Assembly: GCA_003134765.1 (NCBI GenBank)
Contig: PLCM01000017.1
Span: forward strand, 89,530-153,529
Length of the DNA: 64,000 nt
Source of the DNA: Spartobacteria bacterium
GTDB lineage: Bacteria; Verrucomicrobiota; Verrucomicrobiia; Chthoniobacterales; UBA10450
Direction of reading: 5' to 3'
Below, piece after piece: positions 48,601 to 55,975 of the stretch. A program made the position numbers and the translations under genes. Positions within the stretch are counted from its first letter, which is position 1; the number at the start of each line of letters is the position of its first letter. Below the pieces are notes generated by a model, which did not search any database, had not been told where the DNA came from, and worked only from the letters and a program-made list of their open reading frames with translations.

Positions 48601-50996
48601 TCACGCCAGCCGGCCCGACAACGTTTTGCGCGGGCGGCAGTGTTACGCTGACCTCGAGCAGCGCCTCGGGCAACCAATGGTATCTGAACGGAAATCCCCT
48701 CGGTGGTGCGACCTCTCAGCAGTACGTGGCCACTGCGGCGGGCGGCTACACCGTCGTAGTAACAACAAGTGGTTGCAGTAGCGCCCCTTCGGCTTCAACA
48801 ACCGTCACGGTGAATTCGATCCCGTCCGCGCCGACTGTTACGCCGGGTGGACCCACGACCTTTTGCGCGGGCGGCAGTGTTACGCTGACCTCAAGCAGCG
48901 CCTCAGGCAACCAATGGTATCTGAACGGAAATCCAATCGGCGGCGCAACGTCCCAACAGTTCGTTGCCACTGCTGCGGGCGGATACACCGTCGTGGTAAC
49001 AGCGAGTGGTTGCAGCAGCACGTCGTCCGCTTCAACCACCGTGACGGTTAACCCGATTCCGGCAACTCCGACTGTCACTCCGGGTGGACCGACGACATTT
49101 TGTGCGGGTGGAAATGTTACGCTGAGTTCAAGTAGCGCGACGGGCAACCAGTGGTTCTTGAATGGAAATGCGATTGGTGGTGCGACCTCCCAGCAATTCG
49201 TGGCCACTGCGGCGGGCGGCTACACCGTTGTAGTAACAGCGAGCGGCTGCAGTAGCGCACCGTCCACTTCAACCACCGTGACGGTTAATCCGATTCCGGC
49301 AACTCCGACTGTCACTCCGGGTGGACCGACGACATTTTGTGCGGGTGGAAATGTTACGCTGAGTTCAAGTAGCGCGACGGGCAACCAGTGGTTCTTGAAT
49401 GGAAATGCGATTGGTGGTGCGACCTCCCAGCAGTTCGTCGCCACTTCTGCGGGCAGCTTCACCGTTGTAGTAACAGCGAGCGGCTGCAGCAGCGCACCGT
49501 CAGCTGCCACCCCGGTGACGGTCAATCCGATCCCATCCACGCCCACGGTTACGAAAGGTGGACCGACGACTTTTTGTGCAGGCGGCAATGTTACCTTAAG
49601 TTCAAGTAGCTCCACGGGGAACCAATGGTTTTTGAATGGAAATGCGATTGGTGGTGCGACCTCCCAGCAGTTCGTGGCCACTGCTGCGGGCGGCTACACC
49701 GTCGTGGTAACAACGAGCGGCTGCAGTAGCACGCCTTCGGCTTCGACCACCGTGACGGTTAATCCTAACCCCGCGACGCCAATCATCTCGCCAAACCCGA
49801 CGACAGTGGTTTCCAATTCAACAGGGAATCATGCCGACGGACCAGCCGGAGCGACCAGCTATTTCTGGAGCATTACGAACGGGACGATTACGAGTTCGCC
49901 CAACGCCCAAACCATCACCTACACTGCCGGCGCCTCGGGGAACGTGACATTAAACCTGACGGTGACCAATGCTTCCGGATGCAGCGCGGCCAGTGCACCG
50001 ACCAGTGTGCCAATAACGTCCCCAACTCCAACCCCTACTGCCACCGCGACAGCCACGCCAACAGCCACTGCCACCGCGACACCCACAGCGACTGCTACAG
50101 CAACAGCGACCCCGACAGCTACAGCAACCGCAACGCCATCCGCTACTGCCACCGCTACGCCAACGGCTACAGCGACTCCGACGGCTACTCCTAGTCCGAC
50201 ACCCGCCCAGGCCTTGAACATCTCCACGCGCTTGCGCGTAGACACGGGCGACAAGGTGATGATCGGAGGCTTCATTATTCGCGGTAATAGTTCCAAGGCG
50301 GTCGTTCTGCGCGGCATGGGACCGTCGCTTACGAGTGCCGGAATTCCTGCGGCCAATGTCCTGCAGGATCCGGTAATCGAACTGCACGGACCTAACGGGG
50401 CGCTCATTACTTCGAACGACAACTGGAAAGACAGCCCGCAGAAATCGCAGATCGAGAACACGATCTACCAGCCAACGGACGATCGTGAGGCGGTGATCCT
50501 CGCCACGTTACAACCCGGCGCTTACACGGTGGTGTTGAGCGGCGCTGGAGGCACGACCGGCATAGGCCTGGTGGAAATCTACGATAACAACCAGGCGGTG
50601 GACTCCGACCTGGCGAACATCAGCACCCGCGGCTTTGTCCAGACTGGCGACAACGTGATGATTGGCGGCTTCACCCTGGGCGGGAACAACAATCCCACCC
50701 GGATAGCGGTGCGCGCTCTCGGTCCCTCGTTGACTAACTTCGGCCTGGTAAACGTGCTGGCCGATCCGACCCTCGAATTGCACAACGCCAACGGGACGCT
50801 GATGATCTCGAACGATGACTGGCAGAGCGACCCGGCGTCAGCCGCCGGACTTACGGCCAACGGCCTGGCCCTGCCCAATCCGAAGGAAGCCGGGATCTTC
50901 ATGTCATCGGCGCCGCCCGGACAATTTACTGCGATCGTGGCCGGGAAGAACGGTGGTATCGGGATCGCCCTGGTCGAGATTTACAACCTGAGGTAG
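45687..50996 (+). CDS. Giant secreted beta-helix/Ig-repeat protein (choice-of-anchor type)
   Basis: The 1769-residue protein has a signal peptide (about 1-30). Residues 30-890 form two right-handed beta-helix blocks with Gly/Asn/Ser-rich repeats, including TVTNATDSGAGSLRQAIAAA, NGGTTKTMAL and TDQRGTGYPRVVD-type 'choice-of-anchor' motifs. Six Ig-like repeats of about 79 residues (GGPTTFCAGG...SGNQWYLNG) fill 890-1370, then a PKD-like domain, then a TPTATATP linker (about 1450-1510). The last 260 residues hold two copies of a domain NISTR...MIGGF...RAMGPSL, ending GIALVEIYNLR. It is exported and likely surface-attached. Repeats 4 and 5 are almost identical in DNA. Confidence 0.92.
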   Translation: MICKYIFRTGPQTLLAALGIFLCSSVAFAATITVTNATDSGAGSLRQAIAAAAPGDTINFDLALNGQTITLTSGELGINKNLIIAGPGANVLTISGNSASRVFNIASGNYNVTLSGLTIANGSVTGASAGGTNPTGGVAQGGGIYDASIGIVDITGCALTGNAAVGGAASGSLSGSTANGGAGQGGAIYIALAGTLNLTNSTVSGNSATGGFANDTNAFAGAGSGGGIYNAAGSVRLINSTLSGNLAAGGTANFGTNGQQGSGYGGAVYNANAGSLRATNSTIAANTATRNTAFPDGGGVGQGGGVFTAGPASAATLANAIAADNSTSNNGPDLYGAFTSSGFNVVGQSDGSTGFTNGANGDKVGSSASPLRGRLGALANNGGTTKTMALSIVSPALNGGSNPLAVDANNNPLTTDQRGTGYPRVVDSVVDVGAYEFSCTSSNIVTNTADDGAGSFRYAFSNTCPGGTITFSNSPANGATNFYDGTQHTITITSGELVPASVTITGPGANLLTVTGNNASRIFEIVNGETVSISGLTLSNGVATQGGAILNAGTLTLAAVSLSNNTASGANGADGADGYSPFLGVTIPPTSGASGGAAQGGAIYNTGSLTVSNSTLSSNAATGGRGGKGGNGIAGDGFISPSSAGANGGNGGPAAGAGIYSSGSLVIVNSTLSGNTASSGAGGPYGGPGNSGLSGGTGGSGGVGQGAALFVFNGGALISINVTISNNTASGASGGGGDGTGTNGSAGAGQGGGIQNAGTAKAQNTIIAGNAVGGANAQGPDVFGAFTSQGFNLIGKGDGSTGFTNGSNGDQAGSIASPLDPKLGSLADNGGPTQTMALLFTSPAIDTGSNALARDANNNPLTTDQRGSGFARVLKGNDASASAIVDIGAYEAAPPPTITAGGPTTFCAGGSVTLTSSSASGNQWYLDGNPIGGATNQQYVATASGNYTVVVGGFSSTATTVTVNPIPTTPTITPAGPTTFCAGGSVTLTSSSASGNQWYLNGNPLGGATSQQYVATAAGGYTVVVTTSGCSSAPSASTTVTVNSIPSAPTVTPGGPTTFCAGGSVTLTSSSASGNQWYLNGNPIGGATSQQFVATAAGGYTVVVTASGCSSTSSASTTVTVNPIPATPTVTPGGPTTFCAGGNVTLSSSSATGNQWFLNGNAIGGATSQQFVATAAGGYTVVVTASGCSSAPSTSTTVTVNPIPATPTVTPGGPTTFCAGGNVTLSSSSATGNQWFLNGNAIGGATSQQFVATSAGSFTVVVTASGCSSAPSAATPVTVNPIPSTPTVTKGGPTTFCAGGNVTLSSSSSTGNQWFLNGNAIGGATSQQFVATAAGGYTVVVTTSGCSSTPSASTTVTVNPNPATPIISPNPTTVVSNSTGNHADGPAGATSYFWSITNGTITSSPNAQTITYTAGASGNVTLNLTVTNASGCSAASAPTSVPITSPTPTPTATATATPTATATATPTATATATATPTATATATPSATATATPTATATPTATPSPTPAQALNISTRLRVDTGDKVMIGGFIIRGNSSKAVVLRGMGPSLTSAGIPAANVLQDPVIELHGPNGALITSNDNWKDSPQKSQIENTIYQPTDDREAVILATLQPGAYTVVLSGAGGTTGIGLVEIYDNNQAVDSDLANISTRGFVQTGDNVMIGGFTLGGNNNPTRIAVRALGPSLTNFGLVNVLADPTLELHNANGTLMISNDDWQSDPASAAGLTANGLALPNPKEAGIFMSSAPPGQFTAIVAGKNGGIGIALVEIYNLR
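48366..49770 (+). repeat. Six in-gene Ig-like coding repeats of about 237 bp
   Basis: The units start near GGTGGACCGACGACnTTTTG and repeat about every 237 bases. The first is shorter and lacks the SGCSS segment. Units starting at about 49056 and 49293 are almost identical for more than 110 bases, which points to recent duplication by recombination. The others differ mainly at third positions and at N/S, P/A and Y/F choices. Confidence 0.85.
50000..50210 (+). repeat. Simple coding repeat (Thr/Pro/Ala linker)
   Basis: ACNCCNACNGCNACN-type triplets encode TPTATATATPTATA and related residues. Such linkers are flexible, resist folding and separate surface domains from the anchor domain. Codon use varies between copies, so the stretch is not a recent simple expansion. 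Confidence 0.8.
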
Positions 50997-51360
50997 GTGG
51001 AACCGGCACGCCCTCGTGCCGGGCGCCGTCACTCAACGGCCTGGGGGCAGGCCGTCTCCAGAAGAAGCGCAATTGATTTGTGGATCCCGGCAAGTTTAGT
51101 GGCATCGCGTTGGTCGAGATTTACAATCTGAGGTAAGTGGAGCCGGCACGCCCTCGTGCCGGGCGCCGTCACTCAACGGCCTGGGGGCAGGCCGTCTCCA
51201 GAAGAAGCGCAATTGATTTGTGGATCCCGGCAAGTTTAGTGGCATCGCGTTGGTCAAGATTTACAATCTGAGGTAAGTGGAGCCGGCACGCCCTCGTGCC
51301 GGGCGCCGTCACTCAACGGCCTGGGGGCAGGCCGTCTCCAGAAGAAGCGCAATTGATTTG
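50971..51360 (+). repeat. 140-bp tandem repeat downstream of the giant gene, with relic C-termini
   Basis: Three units with a 140-base period follow the gene. Each holds AGCCGGCACGCCCTCGTGCC, CAACGGCCTGGGGGCAGGCC and AAGAAGCGCAATTGATTTG. Units 2 and 3 carry codons for SGIALVEIYNLR (51101-51136) and SGIALVKIYNLR (51241-51276), each with a stop, that is relic 3' ends. The third unit ends at 51360, just before the DUF72 gene. The gap 50997-51397 contains nothing else. Confidence 0.9.
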
Positions 51361-51397
51361 CCGTCTGGCCTAACCCTGTTCGAAGATCGGAAGAACG

Positions 51398-52132
51398 ATG
51401 AACTACTGGATTGGCACCTCAGGTTTTCAATACCCGGAATGGAAAGGGACCTTCTACCCGGAAGATTTGTCGACGAGCAAGATGCTGCCGTTCTACGCGG
51501 AACGGTTTGCGACGACGGAGGTTAATTACACGTTTCGGCGGATCCCGAGCGCGAAGACGATCCAGAACTGGTGGGACACCACGCCGGAGCGGTTCAAGTT
51601 CAGCCTTAAAGCGCCGCAGAAGATCACGCACTTCGCGAAGCTGAAGAATTGCGGCGATACGATGCGTTACTTTTGCCAGGTCATCGCGGACCTGGAGGCG
51701 AAGCTGGGGCCGGTGCTGTTCCAGTTACCAGGGGTTTTCAAGAAAGACGTAGGGGTGTTGTCGGCGTTTCTCGAAGATGTTCCGGCTGGGTTGCGGGCCG
51801 CGTTCGAATTTCGGCACGCGTCGTGGTTCGATGAGGAAGTCTTCGCGCTGCTCAACAGCAAGAACATCGCGCTCTGCATCGCGGAGAGTGCGGACTTAAT
51901 TACGCCGGTCGTGGCGACGGCGGACTATGGTTACCTCCGCTTACGTCGCGAGGATTACACCGACGCCGATATGGCGCGCTGGGCGCAGGTGATTCGCGAT
52001 AACGAGAAGATCTGGCCGGATGCGTTTGTGTACCTCAAGCACGAAGAGAGCGGCATGGGGCCGAGGCTGGCGACGCAGTTGATGGGGATGGTTGGCTCGG
52101 AGGGACGTGCTTCCGCACGTCCCAAATCATAA
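51398..52132 (+). CDS. DUF72-family (YecE-like) protein
   Basis: The 244-residue protein has the DUF72 signature: YWIGTSGFQYPEWKGTFYPE, TEVNYTFRRIPSAKTIQNWW, RFKFSLKAPQKITHF, then LGPVLFQLPGVFKKD and AAFEFRHASWF. The fold is a TIM barrel; the function remains unknown. The last dozen residues (GSEGRASARPKS) are encoded by an inverted repeat (52099-52181), so the natural C-terminus has been replaced or extended. The start ATG follows the tandem repeat region by 37 bases. Confidence 0.92.
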   Translation: MNYWIGTSGFQYPEWKGTFYPEDLSTSKMLPFYAERFATTEVNYTFRRIPSAKTIQNWWDTTPERFKFSLKAPQKITHFAKLKNCGDTMRYFCQVIADLEAKLGPVLFQLPGVFKKDVGVLSAFLEDVPAGLRAAFEFRHASWFDEEVFALLNSKNIALCIAESADLITPVVATADYGYLRLRREDYTDADMARWAQVIRDNEKIWPDAFVYLKHEESGMGPRLATQLMGMVGSEGRASARPKS

Positions 52133-52181
52133 GGCGCGGGCCGGGGGCAATAGAATGGGACGTGCGGAAGCACGTCCCTCC
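52099..52181. repeat. Inverted repeat GGAGGGACGTGC...GCACGTCCCTCC
   Basis: GGAGGGACGTGCTTCCGCAC pairs with GTGCGGAAGCACGTCCCTCC. Its left arm encodes the C-terminal residues of the DUF72 gene. Related elements lie at 31784-31840 and 38882-38940. Confidence 0.85.
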
Positions 52182-52203
52182 GAAAAGGAAATCGCCGCCA
52201 CAA

Positions 52204-53061
52204 CTACGCGGCCACGCGGCGCTTTTGTTTTACCATCGAGGCAGTCGAGCGGCTGCCGGGACTGCGGGCACCGTTGCGCTTGGGCTTGATCGATTGGTTC
52301 CGGTTCAGGCTTTCCTGAAGGACTTTCACCAGATCGACGACGTTGGTCGCGCGCACCTTGGTCTCCGGCCGCTTCGCGATCTCCTTGTGCTGCGCTTTTT
52401 GCTCGATGATTTCCATCATGGCGTTGCGGTACTCATCGCGATACTTATCCGGTTCCCACGCAACCGACATGCTCTCGACGAGAGATTGCGCCATTTTCAA
52501 TTCCTTGTCGGTAATGTTGGTTACCGTGCCATTCTTCAATTCCTCCGGGGTCAGAATCTCAGAGGCAAAATGCATCAACTCCAGGATCAGGAACAAGCCA
52601 TCGGGTTTGACCGAAGCGAGGTGCTCGCGATTGCTGATGACCACTTTCGCGATCCCGATCTTGCCGGTGCCGGCGAGCGCCTTGTGCAAGAGCGCATAAG
52701 CCTTTTCTCCGCCCTTTTGCGGCTCGAGGAAATACGGCTTGTAGAAAAACTTCGGATCGACCTGCGCGAGATCGACGAAATCCGTAATATCGATCGAGTG
52801 CGTGGACTCGATCCGGACCTTGGCGAAGTCCTCCTCTTTGAGCACAATGAAATGCCCGCGCTCATATTCGAAGCCTTTGACAATCTGATCCGCGGAGACC
52901 TCCTTGGAATCTGCTTCCGCGACTTTCTTGTACTTGATCGGGCTCAGGTCGGTGGCCCGAAGCTGGCGGAAGCTGAGCTTCTCTTCCTTCGTCGCCGGAT
53001 AGACCGCTATCGGAATATAGACCAGGCCAAAGCTGATACTGCCCTTCCAGATCGCACGCAT
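52204..53061 (-). CDS. ku: Ku DNA end-binding protein for non-homologous end joining
   Basis: The 285-residue protein matches bacterial Ku from start to end: MRAIWKGSISFGLVYIPIAV, SFRQLRATDLSPIKYKK, GFEYERGHFIVLKEEDF, then YFLEPQKGGEKAYALLHKAL and KPDGLFLILELMHFASEI. The C-terminal 45 residues are basic and of low complexity (KPKRNGARSPGSRSTASMVK), as in Ku proteins that slide along DNA. Ku homodimers bind double-strand ends and recruit LigD. No ligD is in the window. Family length is about 260-300, so it is complete. Confidence 0.96.
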   Translation of the reverse strand: MRAIWKGSISFGLVYIPIAVYPATKEEKLSFRQLRATDLSPIKYKKVAEADSKEVSADQIVKGFEYERGHFIVLKEEDFAKVRIESTHSIDITDFVDLAQVDPKFFYKPYFLEPQKGGEKAYALLHKALAGTGKIGIAKVVISNREHLASVKPDGLFLILELMHFASEILTPEELKNGTVTNITDKELKMAQSLVESMSVAWEPDKYRDEYRNAMMEIIEQKAQHKEIAKRPETKVRATNVVDLVKVLQESLNRNQSIKPKRNGARSPGSRSTASMVKQKRRVAA

Positions 53062-53133
53062 AGTAAAGCGATCTTATTCACAACCGCGGCCTAATGTCAA
53101 TCCGGTCAACGTTTTGGAAGGCGCATAATTTGC

Positions 53134-53265
53134 CGTCATTCCGAGCGTAGCGTAGCGGAGTCGAGGCCGTAACGCAGCCCGCAGAGCGGGCGAGGCCGGG
53201 CTTTCCATCCCGTGGCGTAACTGGCGGTAGTGTCACGGGATCCCTCGACTTCGCTCGGGATGACG
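53134..53265. repeat. GTCATTCCGAG...CTCGGGATGAC composite repeat
   Basis: The outer parts pair GTCATTCCGAG with CTCGGGATGAC. The centre carries a TAACGCAG...GCGTAAC-like part. This resembles units at 36194-36560 and 54048-54371. The gap 53062-53373 holds only this element. Confidence 0.75.
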
Positions 53266-53373
53266 GAAACTGTACCCGCACCAAGGTTTTGAGGCCGTCG
53301 AAGCGGGCTGAGGAGTGTTCGGTTATTGGCGATGTAACTGGAAATATTTGGCCGAGAGGAATACCAATCGGGC

Positions 53374-54042
53374 ATGACGGAAAGGCATTCCATCTGCATC
53401 ACTGGCGGCACCGGCTATATCGGGTGCCGCTTGATTCCATTGCTTACCCAGCGCGGCCACCAGGTAAAGGCGGTCGTCCGGGAGGGTTCGCAAGACAAAC
53501 TGCCAGGTAATGTGTCGGCGGTTATCGCCGATCCGCTGAAGGAGGATTCTTATACGGGATCGATCCGCGGGTGCGATACATTCATTCACCTGATCGGCGT
53601 GCCGCATCCAAGCCCCGCCAAAGCGGCACAGTTCAGGGCGATCGATTTACCCTCCGTCCAGGTTGCGGCGAAAGCGGCGCGTGACGCGGGCATTCCGCAT
53701 TTCATTTATCTGAGTGTGGCGCAGCCGGCCTCGATGATGCAGGCCTTTGTCGCGGTGCGCGCGGAGGGCGAAGCGCTCATTCGCGCCAGCGGGATGAGGG
53801 CCACGTTCGTGCGGCCGTGGTATGTGCTCGGGCCGGGCCATCGCTGGCCTTATGCGCTGGTGCCTTTCTACTGGATTGCGGAGCGATTCCCGGGAACGCG
53901 CGAATCGGCGCGGCGGCTGGGACTCATCACGATCTCGCAGATGCTCAAGATGCTGGTTTGGGCCGTTGAGAACGCACCCGGTGATGGCGTTCGCATTCTC
54001 GATGTGCCGAAGATACGCGAGATATCGCGGATTAATAAGTAA
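53374..54042 (+). CDS. NAD(P)-binding atypical SDR (NmrA/NDUFA9-like)
   Basis: The 222-residue protein starts with the Rossmann motif ITGGTGYIGCRLIPLLTQRG and follows with HQVKAVVREGSQDKL, then FIHLIGVPHPSPAKAAQFRA, IPHFIYLSVAQ and GMRATFVRPWYVLGPGHRWP. These match the atypical SDR group that includes NDUFA9-like proteins. The active-site Tyr of classical SDRs is not evident, so it may bind NAD(P)H as a regulator or help membrane complexes. It ends at an ordinary C-terminus. It is a single gene between repeat regions. Confidence 0.85.
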   Translation: MTERHSICITGGTGYIGCRLIPLLTQRGHQVKAVVREGSQDKLPGNVSAVIADPLKEDSYTGSIRGCDTFIHLIGVPHPSPAKAAQFRAIDLPSVQVAAKAARDAGIPHFIYLSVAQPASMMQAFVAVRAEGEALIRASGMRATFVRPWYVLGPGHRWPYALVPFYWIAERFPGTRESARRLGLITISQMLKMLVWAVENAPGDGVRILDVPKIREISRINK

Positions 54043-54047
54043 GGATT

Positions 54048-54371
54048 GTCATCCCGAGCCGCGCAGACGGCGAGGGACCTCGCAGTCGTAGCTTTGAACG
54101 CGCAAGACGCGCTGTCGCGATGGGCGAAGCGCAGACCATCGAGAACGCCGGTTCACTTCTGTATGAATGTTGACCGTTTGGGAGGTCCTTCGCCGTCGGA
54201 GCGGCTCAGGATGACACGCGACCTGACGAGCGTGACGCTGTAGTCGCGCCGCTCTGTCGGCGCGTCCGTTTTCCCTGCGCGGCGACTGAGCGCGCGGCTA
54301 CAGCGTCTGTTATTATAGGGAGCGGCGTCGATCGCAGTTCCAGGGGGTCCCTCGACTGCGCTCGGGATGAC
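54048..54371. repeat. Composite repeat region between NAD-binding and SSADH genes
   Basis: The gap 54043-54390 has no gene. It holds GTCATCCCGAGCCGCGCAGA (54048) with GGATGAC (about 54210-54216), then an inverted element TGTAGTCGCGCCGCTCTGTC ... GAGCGCGCGGCTACAGCG (54239-54305), then GGTCCCTCGACTGCGCTCGG GATGAC (54346-54371). Two repeat families are interleaved, as at 41744-41927. Confidence 0.7.
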
Positions 54372-54390
54372 TACGATTTGCGGGTGGTAT

Positions 54391-55770
54391 CTAGGCCATC
54401 GACACCGTTTTGATGTTTACGAACTCGCGGATGCCCTCGGCGCCCAATTCGCGGCCGAAACCGGAACGCTTCGCGCCGCCGAAAGGCAGGCGCGGGTCGG
54501 AAACGACCATGCTGTTGATGAATACCATTCCTGCATCGAGCTCTCTCGCGAAGAGATCCTTCTCCGCCGAATCATTCGTCCAGGCGCTCGCCCCGAGCCC
54601 GAATGAACTGTCATTCGCGATCTCGACTGCATGGGCGGCATCCTTCGCGCGGAAAAAGCAGGCGACCGGTCCGAAAATCTCTTCGCGATGGGCGGGCGAT
54701 TCAGTCGGAATATTTGCGAGCACCGTCGGTTCGTAAAAGAAACCGGCACGGCCGATTCGTTTCCCTCCCGTCAGCAAGGTTGCACCGGCGGCGATCGTTT
54801 TTTGGACCTGCTCATCCACGCCTCGCAAAATCGCTTCCGTGGCCAATGGTCCAAGTTCCGTCGCCGGATCCAGGGGATCGCCAATCTTGAGCGACTCCAT
54901 CTTCGCCACGAAGTCGCTCACGAAGCGGTCGTAAACAGGCTCTGCCAAAACGAAGCGCTTCGCGGCGATGCACGATTGTCCCGTGTTCAGAGTCCGTGCC
55001 GTCACGCCCGTCTTCACCGCCGATTCCAAGTCGGCGCTCGGCATGACGATGAACGGATCGCTGCCGCCCAGTTCCAGCACGCTCTTCTTGATCTGGCGTG
55101 CCGCCGCGCTGGCTACTTCGCTCCCGGCGCGCTCGCTGCCGGTGAGGGTGACGGCTTTCACGCGCGGATCATCGATCAGGTTGCGGATCTGTCCCGTCTC
55201 GATGAGCAGCGTCTGGAAAACACCTTCCTCGAATCCAGCGCGCCGAAAGATGTCTTCGATGGCGAGGGCGCATTGCGGCACATTCGCCGCGTGCTTGAGC
55301 AGCGCCACGTTGCCGGCCATCAGGGCCGGCGCGGCGAAGCGAAAGACCTGCCAGAACGGAAAATTCCACGGCATGATCGCCAGCACCGGTCCGATCGGTT
55401 CGTATCGGACATAATTGCGGGCCGTTTCTGTCTGGATTTCCTGCTGGGTAAGGAACCGCTCTGCGTTCTCCGCGTAGAACTGACAGCCGCGGACGCATTT
55501 CGTGATTTCCTCTTCGGCGACCCGGAGCAGCTTGCCCATTTCGAGCGTCATGATCCGCGCGAGCTGATTCTTTTCCTGCTCAAGGAGATTCCCGGCAGCC
55601 GTCAGCCAGTTAGCGCGCTGAGCGAAGGAATTGTTGCGATAGGATCGAAAGGCGTGGTCTGCTTTCGCTAGTTTTCCCTCGATCTGGCCCGAATCGATCG
55701 CGGCGAATTCCTTCAGCGTCTCACCGGTTGTTGGATTGATGGATGCAATTGGCACGACTGAGTCTGACAT
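54391..55770 (-). CDS. gabD: NAD(P)-dependent succinate-semialdehyde dehydrogenase
   Basis: The 459-residue protein is a complete aldehyde dehydrogenase: PWNFPFWQVFRFAAPALMAG, catalytic Glu233 in VLELGGSDPFIV, catalytic Cys267 in NTGQSCIAAKR, and the C-terminal LPFGGAKRSGFGRELG. The overall pattern (YEPIGPVLAIMPWNFPFWQV; EEIFGPVACFFRAKDAAHAV) fits short succinate-semialdehyde dehydrogenases. It would send GABA-derived or 4-hydroxybutyrate carbon into the TCA cycle. No aminotransferase gene is adjacent, so the symbol is tentative. Confidence 0.9.
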   Translation of the reverse strand: MSDSVVPIASINPTTGETLKEFAAIDSGQIEGKLAKADHAFRSYRNNSFAQRANWLTAAGNLLEQEKNQLARIMTLEMGKLLRVAEEEITKCVRGCQFYAENAERFLTQQEIQTETARNYVRYEPIGPVLAIMPWNFPFWQVFRFAAPALMAGNVALLKHAANVPQCALAIEDIFRRAGFEEGVFQTLLIETGQIRNLIDDPRVKAVTLTGSERAGSEVASAAARQIKKSVLELGGSDPFIVMPSADLESAVKTGVTARTLNTGQSCIAAKRFVLAEPVYDRFVSDFVAKMESLKIGDPLDPATELGPLATEAILRGVDEQVQKTIAAGATLLTGGKRIGRAGFFYEPTVLANIPTESPAHREEIFGPVACFFRAKDAAHAVEIANDSSFGLGASAWTNDSAEKDLFARELDAGMVFINSMVVSDPRLPFGGAKRSGFGRELGAEGIREFVNIKTVSMA

Positions 55771-55805
55771 CGGAGTTCACCGTGGACAAAGAGGAACTCA
55801 TGGTT

Positions 55806-55941
55806 TGGGGAGCGCAGGCTGCCAGCCTGCAGTGCTGGGCAGCTTGTCCAGCAGCCTTCGCGTCCTAGCGTTGGGCGCTCGCGTTCGCAGAGTGTTTGGC
55901 AAGCTGCCAAACACTGCAGGCTAGCAGCCTGCGCTCCCCAG
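55806..55941. repeat. Inverted repeat of the GGGGAGCGCAGGCTGCCAGCC family
   Basis: GGGGAGCGCAGGCTGCCAGC (about 55807) pairs with GCTAGCAGCCTGCGCTCCCC at the right end (to 55941). The centre contains further hairpins, including GTTTGGCAAGCTGCCAAAC. It lies between the SSADH gene and the ABC importer genes. A similar GGGGAGCGCACG arm is at 63659. Confidence 0.85.
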
Positions 55942-55975
55942 AGAACTGTGGCGCCCGCCCCGACTTCGGATCCAC

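Noticed and set aside
48366..49770. CRISPR-like array of regular repeats
   Set aside because: Units are about 237 bases, coding and in frame; no short repeats with unique spacers.
49919..50461. Valine/alanine-repeat protein on the minus strand inside the giant gene
   Set aside because: It is the antisense reading of the TPTATA linker codons; low complexity is due to the linker.
50971..51360. CRISPR-like or attachment-site array after the giant gene
   Set aside because: The period is 140 bases with no unique spacers; units are whole-sequence tandem copies.
54631..55671. 346-residue plus-strand frame over succinate-semialdehyde dehydrogenase
   Set aside because: Antisense shadow of a gene with full catalytic motifs.
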